From Vanilla planifolia (Eukaryota; Streptophyta; Magnoliopsida; Asparagales; Orchidaceae): a DNA stretch of 64,000 nt. The notes beneath the pieces were generated by a model, which was given only the letters and a program-made list of their open reading frames with translations, was not told the DNA's origin and did no database searches. How positions within the stretch are numbered: the stretch's first letter is position 1; each line of letters starts with the position of its first letter. The position numbers and the translations under genes are program-made. Shown here one piece after another: positions 27,560 through 39,219 of the stretch. Location of the stretch: assembly GCA_023846275.1 (NCBI GenBank), contig CM043872.1:29626670-29690669 (forward strand), given 5' to 3'.

Positions 27560-27706
27560 AGAGGCAAACGTTGTCAATGCTATTCTCATCTATAGAGGGT
27601 GAACACATTGTGTTTTGCTTGCTCTATGATGATGTTGTACAAGTTTTTTTGGCCAATATTTAGTACTAAGTTGCATTTTAGTTGACAAACGTCTGTAAAT
27701 GTTTAG

Positions 27707-27712
27707 AATAAA
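27707..27712 (+). terminator. Candidate poly(A) signal of the DUF863 gene
   Basis: AATAAA lies 148 bases after the TAA at 27557-27559, in a T-rich 3' region. This is a usual distance for a plant 3' UTR. Other near-upstream elements could also serve. Confidence 0.4.
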
Positions 27713-28377
27713 TGCTAAATTATTTGATGTGGATCACAGACTGATAACTTAATTTGAGTGATTACTGAAGCTTAGTTACATTGTATAAGCTTCCTTTGTA
27801 AGGGAGCAACACATGACACTGCTTATTAGGCTTACTTTCCTCATTGGAGACGTTTTATTTCATGTTTATATGCATGCAAGAAAACAACTAATGGTAGAAA
27901 CGATGGCTAAGTTTGTATCAATGAAGCTTCCATTATGTGGCTGTGTTTAAAAAAAGGTGTTTAATCATGTTTATTTTTTGAAAAAATTATTTTTTGTGAG
28001 GAAAGGATGCATCTTTTTATTCATTTGGCATGTTTTTTGTTATAATTAAAAAGTTAAAATAGGGATGTTTAATCATTTCTATAATGCTTGGTAATCATTT
28101 CTAAGTATGGTTGTAATAAAATTGAAGATTACATCAAGTAGTAGATAGTTGGCATAAACTTGTTGAGACAATATGATATGAATCATTTATAAAGTTTTAT
28201 AAATACCAAGATATTTCTTAGAAGTGATTCCTTGTGTTGGTAAGATCAATACCCATTCCCACATGCAGTGTAGATTGAGCAAGGCTTTGTGCAACATCTT
28301 GTGAAGATATTGCCAAGAAAGTTAGCCTAAGATATAATGTTTTGAGATATTGATACTTTAAGAGCAATTGTAGACAA

Positions 28378-28442
<65 letters not shown>

Positions 28443-29445
28443 AATATATGATTAGATGGATGAAAAGATATTTTTTGAAAAGACAAAATTTAAGAAATGC
28501 TGAAGTAAAACAACACTTTATGTTGTTTGAATATAATGAAAGCCAAGAGGCCACCACATGTGTGCATGAGTAAGAATTCATGTGACATCATTTACTAGTG
28601 TGTGACTAACAAAGCTAGTCTATAAAATCATACTTAAAAAAAGATTTTAGAATACCTATTATATCAACTACAATATCATAATAAAACAATATTTTTATAT
28701 TAGTTGTGAATACTTTTATTAATTAATTTAAGATGAGATGATAAAATGAAAAGATTTTATTAATAATATTATATTTTTGATAAAACTAAAAGACTAAAAT
28801 CAAACTAAGCTTATAAAAAATCACCTTTGAATCCAATAAATTGTCTTAAAATATAAAACCAACTATATAAAATATAACATGATACAAAATCACATAAAAA
28901 CTATTTTTGATGATCATAAAATATTTCTTAACCTATGAAATGATAAAATTTATAAAAATTTAAATAATAAAATATAAAAAAATAAGATAAAATTAAGAAC
29001 TACTTATAATATTGTATAGATAAAACATTTCACTTTAATATAAGTTCTATACAACTATAATGACATTCAAAATGCTATATATATATATATAGAACATTGA
29101 CAATTGAAGTCTAAAAAATTAAATAAGATCAAGCATTGATAAGATATTGAAATAGATGAACGATTACATTTAAACACCAACCAAGAGAAACTTAAAAACC
29201 GTGTTATATACATGCAAATTCTAACATAATAAGATTCAACTAATCTTCGAGAATGGAGGTACTTCACAGAATTTTTGGCCATGTTGATTTAAATGTTTAA
29301 AGTTTCTCTTCTTCAAGAGAATGGAATATTTACAAGCAAAGGCCTTCATGCTTTTTACCCAATGTTTCGTCTTCAATCTCAAAACTCACTAAGCAGTTAT
29401 CAGCTTCGCAAAAGGCTTGAAAAGAGACAGCATGGAGAGATCATT
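27713..29445. other. Convergent intergenic region
   Basis: This separates the 3' ends of the rightward DUF863 gene and the leftward UVR/YccV gene. It is AT-rich, with a GT/AT microsatellite (28379-28438) and a short TA run near 29078-29092. I see no conserved reading frame. Confidence 0.6.
28379..28438. repeat. (GT)7(AT)23 compound microsatellite
   Basis: Seven GT units (28379-28392) are followed without interruption by 23 AT units (28393-28438). The purity suggests a fast-changing locus. Open frames called across it are artefacts of the repeat. Confidence 0.97.
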
Positions 29446-32400
29446 TCAAACTTTGTCATCTCCATTGCCATCTTCTGTGTCCATGGGAACTTCGTGGCGA
29501 GGCCTGTTAAATTTCTCACGCAGCTGCTTTACAGGGATGAAGTCTCCTGCTGTATCCACACCATAGAACAGAAAGGAGACGTAAGGATGATCAAATCTAC
29601 TCTGCAAGACCAAGCTCTAAGTCACAAAGGTTCAAAGAAACGGGTGAGTCTCTACTGAGAAGACAATTGTACTCACCAAATCTGTTTTGTCCGAGGAATT
29701 GAGATTCTCTTCAGGAACTGAGTGAAGGAGAGAAAGAAAAAGGAGTATTACTGTAGGAAATGATTTCATTCTTTTCTTGGTAGGGATGAGAGCCCAACAA
29801 GAAATTCAATGCATTGAAAGTCTGCTATGGTAGGGATGAGAATTTTTTTAAGAAATAAGTTGTGGATTTAAATAATATGCAAGTCAAACGTTGATCATTG
29901 AACTTCAACACCTAAAGTTTTTACTATATCAGATATGCTGGCAAATACAATTGACATATCATCCAACAAAATTAACATACTGGAAGTGTAACAAAAACCT
30001 ACCATACATGCTAAAATAACCTGGTTTCTCATCCAAAATTAATAAAAACCTATGGTAGACAAGAAAGCTCTTTCAATGAACAGTTGCAACGGGGTTTCAA
30101 ATCACACCATCAATCCCACCAAGAACTTGACTTCATCGAGCAAACCAATCATCCACTTTGTCAACCAAACCTTGGTGTTAGTAGCATTCTACAGAGTCAA
30201 CAAAAATCTTGCAATACCAAAGGATAGCTGCTCGTCCAGAAGTTTTGACTAGGCAATGAAAGAGATCAGTGGTCCAAATGTTTACAAAAGACAGCTTCAG
30301 TGACTAAATAGAAGAGCTGAACATGGACCTAAATACTACGAGAGGAAGAGGGGAAAAAATTGTAAACTAAGGTCACAGAGAAGTGCCAGAAGGTCTTCTT
30401 CACCAATACAACAGAGCCTCGGTGATCTGCACATTGTCAGGTTGGATTCACCATTAGGCACAATAAACTAAGCCTGCCCAAGAACCAACTCTTTTCAGTA
30501 GATTGCAGACACCGCATACCAAAATGCCCCAAGTCTCAGAAAGCAGTCCGGTATCCTTTTTGCTAAATGTTTCTCCAGTGCAAAGACCTCCCCTTCAGTG
30601 TGAACGACTGATACTCCTTGTTGGTGCTGCGCCAACTCCTAGTTGGTTCCCAGACATGAAGCGACCTATCCTATGGGCTCCATTATAGCCTAAACTCGCT
30701 TTGTCAGTGTTCTGTCCATTCATAATCAGCTCCTTCAACCTAGCAAGGAAATCACAGAGGCGATCCCCTATCCAAGTCAGTCATCGCTGACCCTTGATCC
30801 CTCAAGATCAGCTTTGTATCAATAATTTATAGCATGACTTCGATCATCAACCCTTGTCCAGGGACTGTGCCCTCCTTTTCCATTACCAAACCCCCTTGCT
30901 TGTGGATTCCAAAGCCCTCTCAACATTCTTGCTCCCTAGAGTTCCCCTTATAATCTATTGCTCACCAATCCCCTCGAACAGGTCCTCTATGCCCCATTTT
31001 GTAAGAAAAATCTATGCTCCCATTAGCGGGTCTGTACACCTCGAGGTCAAAAGACCTTGACATTGTACAAACAACATTCAATCAATCCTTCCTAATCAAT
31101 AACCACTATCTCAAGCGCCTGATCCACGTTTGCAGAAGAAAAGTTAAACTTCTCCAAGTAGTCTCGCCCTCTGGATTCTTAATGATGGACTATTCCAGTC
31201 CCATTGTGGCAATTGTATCCCCCAAAGAACCATCATCTTGCACCTCGTACAACCCTCCTTTTCAATGGGAACTGCTCCAAGCCCTACTCTTTTTGGCTAA
31301 AGGTGTGCCTTTGATGACCCAATGTAAGACCAAAAGATCAACAAACAATCAAAAAGCTTTACAAACAAAGTTCATTTTTTGTAAGCAGAAGGATGATAGT
31401 TAATTGGTAATGACAAGGGCAAAGCTTAGAACCCAACAACAGCTCAACAACCAACCTCAAGGCAAGATCCTAAATTTCATAGTATATGACATCTCTTGCT
31501 CCGCATGTTCTACTAACACAAGTCTTAATCAGCCAATCATGGTGTTTCTCAATAGCCATGAAAAATCATGGTAATTGATACTGAATGTTGCCCCAATGCC
31601 TATAAAGAGACCTCAAGATAAAGTATGGGTACTAACATAAACACAACACGCCAAACACAATTTACACATTGCTTTGTGCCTCAAACCATTTTTACTCAAT
31701 TTTTGTTGTAGTACTTTTGCTATATATTTTAATATGACAGATGAGCATTCTCTCAAGAGTGGCATTGTAATTCAATTAACATCTTATTGTAATTGACCAA
31801 AAAATAATTATTTTCATTAACTTCTATAAATGCCACAATTTTTCTCTATTAAAAAAATCTTTTGTTCAAACAAGTTTTATTTCTCTTACTCTCATTCTCA
31901 TACTCTCAATTTCTAATACTTCTAATCAAAAGTTAATGTAACTTGTTCTTATAGGTGTATTGTGAAGTGAAGTTCAACAAAAAGAGGTGAATAACAAGGT
32001 TGGTTGCCCCTTCGCTAGGTTTGGAAATCAATCACCCGAGCGACCAACAAGCTACATATATGTGGTTTGATTTACGAAGAAAGGATTGAAGACGCGATCC
32101 AAAATGCTATTTTTGGGATTTGATTACATACCGAACCGTGTTCAAAAGTAGTTACCATTGAACCGTTGCAGTTCGCTGTAACAACTAGTTTGGTTCAGGC
32201 GATATTCGCTTACATGAACGGGTTATTTTTTGTTATTAAATTTTATACTAATAAATTAATATTATTAACACATTTTTTTAATAGATTAATTAAGAATTTC
32301 AAAAAATATTATTAAGATAAAATGATGGTCAAGATAATTAAAAAAGATTTATAAAAAATATTAAAAACCTAAATATTATTCTAAGATTAATTTGAATTTA

Positions 32401-35400
32401 ATTTATGTGTCTTATAATAAATATTCTAATCAAGCTTAATATTCTAATCAAAAGTAAAATTGAAATATCTAAAATTAAATTCGAATAAATCTCTTAGTAG
32501 TTTGTCACTCCAACCAAGATAATCTTCATGAGATTTAACATTTGCGCATCATCTTCTTTTAATTCTCCCATGACTACGAGTAACGACTACCTAAAATCTG
32601 AAAAATTTACTTAAAAAAATTCATTAGAAATATTTAAGGTTTGTTATCATCAAACAAAACACCATGACTAGGGGTCAACAATACAACATATTAAAGACCA
32701 CATTCTAATAATCATTAAGAAATATTTATCTATGTCCAAACTATAATTGTTAGTGATGTTAAGTCAAAAAGTTAAATGAACAAGAAGAGCTTGATATAAG
32801 AGAGATGTTCAGTTAATCCTCACTTTTTTAGTAAGACTTAATTATTTCTTACAAAGCGACGACTATCTTAAGAGCCCAAGCAATGTTTATAAAAGAAAGC
32901 TTCAACGTCTCAAATGAGGTTAGACCCTTTGGATTCCCAACAAAACCAATGGTGATTACTACACTCAAAGGACTACCATCCCACACCTCGAATAACCCTT
33001 GTTAGACAACAACACTCCCACCAGGATTGTCGAAAGGGTTGCAAAAAGGTTAATTCCAATCAGCTCCACCTTTTTAACCCTTGGATCTTCAATTGCACAT
33101 GATAGGAGATAGCCAATGCTGATCATGGTATTCAAGAACTTCCCAAACCACACAAATTTCCATCTCCAAGGACCAAAGGCAAAAAAGCAAAGTCAACAAA
33201 AACCTCAAATTGCATTTGAAAAGTATGTAGAATGTTATTAAAGAAAAGGAATATTAAATCATAACAATAAAAGTTGTTTTATTAACATAATTAATGCACT
33301 TAAAAATCAAAGGATTCGTGTTATACAAAAATTCACCACTTTATTGACAATATGACACCTTAAAAAAATAAAGAACAAGAAAGAGCAAACGACGACTAAC
33401 ATATTATTACTAAAGTGCCACTCATTAAAAAAATTGGTATTGTTTCGTCAACACAACCAAAATCACTATTGTCCCATGTTGAAACTATGAGCAAGCTTTC
33501 CTTAACAAACTTTAATTTAGCAAGCCTCATTAGTGAGTATTCAACAATTCCCATCCAACAGGCGCCTAAACTGAACTAAATTATTTGCATCCCGATTGCA
33601 CCTTGACCTTGATATAAGGTTATAGTCGCAGCATCCTAATTGATAATCCCACATTGGGTCAATTAGAAAACACCTTCAACAAAGATGAGAAGGCCTTATC
33701 CTTCATCTATTATTGTTTAGACTATACCAAAAGGTTGATAAAAGATCAAAGAGCTTTCCAGGCAAGGTTCGTTGTTCTGTTCAGATAGAGGAGAGTTTAT
33801 TCACAATGACAAGAACAACAGTTAGAACCCAACAGCAAAAATTTAATAACTAGGCCCAAGGCTCCTAAACTTCACAGTGTACGAAATCTACTGCTCTGGA
33901 TATTCTGCTAACATAAGGAGATTTGTTGGCTCAATCAGGCAATCAAGTTATGCCTCAATAGCTATGCATAATCATGAAGATCAAGTACATACAGTGCCAT
34001 GATGCCTATAAAGAGAACTCAAGATGAAATTATGTTTACACAGGCACAAACACATCACAACTCACAGACTGCTTTGTGCCTCAACCTACTTTTAATATAA
34101 TAGACTTGCAAGTCCCTTTGCTATGTACTTTGATCAAGCCCATTGACATCCTCAGGAGTGGCATTAGAACTCGAGAAATGTCATCCTACTAAAACTGAAC
34201 AAATAACAATGGCCCTAATAATTTCTATGGCTACTGCAGTGTTTCTTTGTTGTGGTTTTTCATGTGAACAAGCTTTGATCTCTCTCTCTCTCTCTCACAC
34301 ACACTTTTGATTTCCTCAAGTTCTCTCCATCCCATTCTCCCCCTTGATGACCTCGGCACACACAAGTTCACGAGACTTTCTCTTGTACACATGTCAAGAA
34401 CCACATTTCTACATCTTTAAAAAAAATATATAACTGTCTTTACACTACAATAGTTAGTGAATCTATGTTAAAAAGTTACATGAATTTTGTAATAAATGTT
34501 TTGTTCAAGTGATTGCTGATCGCTCTCAAGATTTGGACATCCATAATAGAATAATTAGAGTATAATCTACAAGTACTATAAAAGGTTTTAGAGATTACGT
34601 TGATATTCTTGATATTTAAAATGATACTAAATCGAGTTAGTCAAAATATTTCAAAGTTAAAGAGATAATGACAATAATATAGCCAACATTCTTATCAAGA
34701 GAGATTGTTGAATATAAATGAGATAAAAATTAGTCTTATATTGTAAGCTAAATATAATATTAAAATCTTAAACTTGAGGCTCTACTAAGAAACCCCCTTT
34801 AACCAATAAAAAGTATTATGAGGAACCAGATCATTGTTAAAGCTACTATGATATAAATTTGTAACACAAATCTGAGATCACTAATCGCTGTAGATTCATA
34901 TATAAGCACCATGCAGAAGCGTCACAAAAGTAGCATGGATGCTCTAAAATTCTAACGTTGCAGGCCAACTTGTGATGAGCAAGGTTCAGTAAATTTTGCA
35001 ATACTACGTAATTGTACAGCAGTTAAATTGATCAAACTATAATCTTACAAGTAAAAGAAATAAGAAAATATTTAAGAGAGAGAACGTTGATTTACCATAT
35101 GCAACAGGCATGTCCGGATTGTAATGCATGTCAACCAAGACCTTTGTAAGATTTTGGATAGAATCAGCTTGGCATACAGCTTAATTGCAACAAACAAAAA
35201 AGAAACAAAAAGAATTTCTGGATAAATTCAGGAGATATATTTGCATCTACAAAACAACACTTGGTAGTAGAATAAACCCAACTGTTAAATAAACTAGTAC
35301 ATCGATGATCTATGGAAAACAAAAGAATGACCACCATTAGACACAGACGCAGTAATACATAAGCTGCTTCAAAAAGAGAAGAATCAAACAAAAGAGAGAG

Positions 35401-38400
35401 CCACATTTTTATGGTTTATGTAACAAGCTATAAATCTCACTATCAGTAACAAGAAATAAATCTATACTATCACCAAAATGTGGCTTGATCCACAATGACT
35501 CAGTTAACAAAATTGGGTCGCATTACTCGATCTAAACTTTTGCATAAATGATGCAATTAAATTCATAAATTCAATAAAACAAACAAAACATTTCTTCCCA
35601 ATATTTCCTTAGATCAAATTGTTGGAGTGCTTTATAAAATTTGGTATCAAAATGAGAAAACAATGACAATTCTGCTTTTGGGTAAGCAATAGTGCGTTGA
35701 AATCTAAAAACTGAATGAACAAAAATTATTTTGACAGTTCAGCGCCATGCTTATAAGTTTTTGGTTTTACATACAGTATGCCTAATCAATCACTAAAACA
35801 AATTAACAATTCATATTGAATAGAAATTTTGGACCACATTGCTTAACTAAATGCTCCAGTATTAGCCCAGAATTTAAATTTTGAATTTTGGGTACTTGAA
35901 AAGGTTAAGAATCCAAAAAAAGGTGTAAACTTTAGCTAAGCCAAGCTGAGCATATAAAGACAATGCTCGATTTTATATTGAAGACTTCAAGGTTTAGCTT
36001 CTCTGCTTCGAGGCTGAAACCAACCAGTTCAGTCCATCAATGAATGGTGGATATGTAAAGTTTAGATTTAACCATCATCAGCAACTAAAATGGTCCAACT
36101 CAAACATCACAATTTACTTAAAATTTATCAATTTTAACCACTTTTTTATGTTTTTGGATACAAGGGATTGGATGTAGATAACACTATAATGAATGTAGTG
36201 AGGAAATTTGTGGTGACCACTAAGTTACAATAGATGAAACCAAACAATAGCTTGGAAACTAAGTGGAATAAAAATAAAACTAATATTAAAGGTAAAGCTA
36301 GCTTAAACTTGCCAGCTTCCTCATGTCAATGCTACATACCTGATAAAATGGCTGGTTAGGCCCTCGTGATAACTTGTCCACGTTTGCAATCTCCATCCAG
36401 GAGCTTGATTCACAACATACAGGATCCATGCCGCAGATTACTGCCCGGTAGCCTACAATGTAGTACCCATTTAAAAAATACTATAATTGTGGGTGTGACC
36501 ATGTTGTCTCATAAATATAAATAAATTCACAACCAAAAGAAATGATATTCCTTTACCATCTCAAAAAATAGCCCCAAGTTTGGTCCCACACATGATCATC
36601 CTGAATGAGACCGAACTTAATATTAAAAATCACATTAAAAAGCTCAACTTCTTAACACCTTCATACTCTCAGCCGCAACAAGCCCTACTCTTTCCATTTT
36701 CCAAATGCTCTCTCAATCTCATTTTCCTCCAATCTTTTTTCCTTGAAAAAACCAAGGGAGATGTTTCCACCTTCAGAAAACTAGCTAGGTAGAGGTTGTT
36801 GTCGCCATACTGCTAATCTATGACAACTCCTCCCCTATTTCTATGTCTAGTTCCTGGACGACAATACCACCACCAGCTAACATCTCTCCTTCCTCAACAA
36901 TGATTGCTGCAAGGGCAATTGTCGTGGTCAAATCATTCTATCTTTGAAAAATAAATTTTATATATAGGTTGTCTAGATCAATTTTATTTCAGGTGGTTTA
37001 GATGACTTTAGAAGAGGTTAGACTTGACTTGCACATGAGGGTGTCTCTTACCCATTTGACAATAAGTATACCTTTAATTGTTAAGGACTCTCATTTGGTA
37101 TTTGTTATAGGTTAACCCAAGTTGTACATGTAGGCATGTGCAACAATAGATTGATCCACCAACCCAAATAACCTCTGAGTTCTAGTCACCATAATAATGC
37201 TTTCGCTTTGCTTGCAATTGAGATTAGGCAACAGACTAAACCTAAAACCCAAAATCCGAAATGGCAAGATTAATAAGTTAAAAGCAAGGACTCACCAAAC
37301 ACCTTGTGCCACACTTTCTGACCCAACCGATATGCATATTGAGCATTCTGATAAGCTAGAGCCTTTGCTGACGCAGCCAAAGAATCGGCCTGCAGTCAAC
37401 CACTAACAATATGAGACTCTGGCAGGAAAGTCAAGCGCATGTGAAATTCACTGGGTAAATCCTACAAGTACATTATTCTCAAGAAACAAAAAAATCAGGT
37501 GACATTTTAAAACTACCTCAAGCTTTGAGATCTCGTCTCGCAACTCTGCAGCAACAATATAATTTTCATTCTCAATTTCCTTCTGCAAGTCTGCTCTGCA
37601 AGGAAGATACTCAAGCAACGAAGTTCTTCAAGGAGTATAAAAACCAATGCTACAATAATAAATTCCAATACAAAAACATATAAGACAATGTATTTGAATT
37701 TAAAGACAAGCATTTGATAACAAACATGCATAAAGCATTTTCCGATCATTAACTATGGAAGAACTGGTGAATCAGGAAAAAGGGAAGCAAAAAACTTACT
37801 GCAACCGTAAGATGTTTAATGCTTTATCCTGAGCCTGACTTTTTGAAGAGCCCCTCTTAGCATCTTGTTGCTTGACTATTTCGGCTTCAACCTTTTAAAA
37901 TTGATTATATCATAGTCATTCTATGCATGCCCATTTAAGCATTTGGCTGAAATAAACTTTAAAACTACCAGTGAGGAGCAAAATCAAAATACCTCATCAA
38001 GCTTGCTCCTTAATTGCTGTGCAATGTCGTATTGCTCTGTATTTAGAGCGTACTGCAGAATGTTGACGTCAATCGGTATTAGGCTCTCTTAAATGATATT
38101 TGCATCAAGAGGCAGACATTAGAACAATAGGAGGATACAACGACAAATATAAATATCACCTGTATTCTTGTCTCGAAGTCCAACTGAAAGAGGAAGATTA
38201 GAATCTCCTCATTAGAAGCCTCGCTTCCCTCAATGGTTGCATCCAATTCTTCGTCTTTTCCCTTGAACAACCATGCAGCATTTATCCTTGACCCCATTCC
38301 CTTGGATCTATTAGTGTTTATAGAATATAAACTAAGCATGCATTGACTCCAAAAGAATGACCCCTCGACCAAAGGATTGACAAATCCCCTACTATAAATC

Positions 38401-38486
38401 TTCCGATCACCTCTGCATACAGCAGGTGCTCCACTCCTCCCTCTGCTGAAAGGGACAGTTAATGTGCTTACCGAAACAGCCTGCAT
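29446..38486 (-). CDS. UVR-motif and YccV/HspQ-like domain protein
   Basis: Nine minus-strand coding exons join in frame: 38486-38160, 38052-37993, 37891-37800, 37595-37517, 37389-37296, 36452-36340, 35141-35096, 29717-29677 and 29601-29446 (TGA), giving 335 residues. Seen: a Ser/Arg-rich N-terminus of about 60 residues resembling a plastid transit peptide; UVR motif 1 from residue 110 (YALNTEQYDIAQQLRSKLDE); UVR motif 2 at about 163-186 (ENENYIVAAELRDEISKLE); a linker; then the YccV-like domain from about 206 (LGQKVWHKVFGYRAVICGMD, YNPDMPVAY, RFDHPYVSFLFYG, KQLREKFNRPRHEVP). Known: UVR motifs mediate contacts in UvrB/UvrC and Clp adaptors; HspQ/YccV acts with bacterial proteases; Arabidopsis At2g03390 has this layout. 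Inferred: a plastid adaptor. Exon 8 is only 41 nt and follows a 5.4-kb intron. An in-frame upstream ATG at 38576 would add 30 low-complexity residues; 38486 is preferred. Confidence 0.88.
31070..34300. repeat. Large diverged direct repeat, LTR-like
   Basis: Copy A (about 31070-31910) matches copy B (about 32820-34300) in order: CCCTCTGGATTC/CCCTTTGGATTC; the CACCTCGTACAACCC/CACCTCGAATAACCC block; TTAGAACCCAACA; a TGCCTATAAAGAGA block (TATA-like; 31599 and 34002); GCTTTGTGCCTCAA; and GAGTGGCATT. Copy B carries roughly 650 extra bases after the CACCTCG block. Divergence is high. A pair of decayed LTRs or two copies of a non-autonomous element are both possible; I see no primer-binding site or gag/pol motif. 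Confidence 0.6.
34279..34304. repeat. CT/CA microsatellite
   Basis: About nine TC units are followed by a short AC run. It lies near the end of repeat copy B, where copy A has a related CT-rich stretch near 31883-31912. Confidence 0.9.
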
Positions 38487-39219
38487 GAGTGCTTTCGATG
38501 AATGCTCAAATAAAGGTCCTGCACCGAAAAAAATAAAAAATAAAAAAAATAAAAATAATCGTCTCTGTACAAACAATCGTCTCTGTCCAAGAAGGGCAAG
38601 TGTTTGTCACACTGACAAGAGCCAAGCAGTGAAGACGAAGTCGCACCAGCTAACGCGGAGAAATCCACGCGTTCGTCCCCGTATCGGACAAACGAGTCCG
38701 ACGGAGCAAGATAGTAAACAACTTCTGTGCTTGAAACAGTTATCCCCGTCTCCCTAAAATTCGACGAGTCGAAACGGCGACTTCCATGCCATCACAACAG
38801 CCATATAAAACGTGATAATTACAGAAACACAGTTATAAAAGATTTAAATAAAAACTCGAAACTTGACATAATTAATTGAAATATTTTAAAACAGTTAATA
38901 GAATTTTATTTAATTATAAAACATAATTACTAAAATATACTTTTACAAATTTGTTTTTACTAACTGAAAAGTATGAATAATAGTTGAGATCATTGCAACC
39001 AAGAAATGTCATCTTCACCTCTTAAAGCATGCTACATATTAAAGACAATAGAAATAAAGCCACCATCAAAACAAATACCATCATATCATACGATCAAACA
39101 ATAAAAATTAGCGACAACCATCATGTATGGTAGACTATTGTGAGACATTTACGTTCCATTCGACATGTACAAAGAAAATTTGTAGCATAAATAGCCATGA
39201 ATCCATCCTTTCAAATAGA
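38487..39219. promoter_or_regulatory. UVR/YccV gene promoter and IPK 3' flank
   Basis: This 733-base gap separates the IPK stop from the UVR/YccV start; both genes read leftwards. The right part is AT-rich 3' flank. The part next to the UVR/YccV gene (38560-38790) is GC-richer and is the likely leader and core promoter. A run of AAAAATAAAAAA lies at 38525-38560 inside the presumed leader. Confidence 0.5.

Larger units (their letters stand above)
29718..35095 (-). other. 5.4-kb intron of the UVR/YccV gene
   Basis: The junctions GTAAAT (donor, just below 35096) and CTCAG (acceptor, just above 29717) join codons for PVAY and VPEEN. The intron holds a decayed, duplicated repeat (31.07-34.3 kb), a CT/AC microsatellite at 34279-34304, and a GC-richer part at 30.3-31.3 kb that is probably old transposon sequence. 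A 13-bp word GGTAGGGATGAGA occurs twice, near 29781 and 29829. Confidence 0.55.

Noticed and set aside
25711..27608. Minus-strand open frames at 25711-26100 and 27255-27608
   Set aside because: They lie opposite the large DUF863 exon, have no conserved motif, and are shadows of it.
28327..28581. Frames rich in Tyr-Ile across the microsatellite
   Set aside because: They are translation artefacts of the GT/AT repeat.
38487..38576. Upstream ATG at 38576 for the UVR/YccV protein
   Set aside because: It adds 30 residues rich in Leu and Phe from an A/T-run leader; the start at 38486 gives a more typical transit peptide. Not fully excluded.
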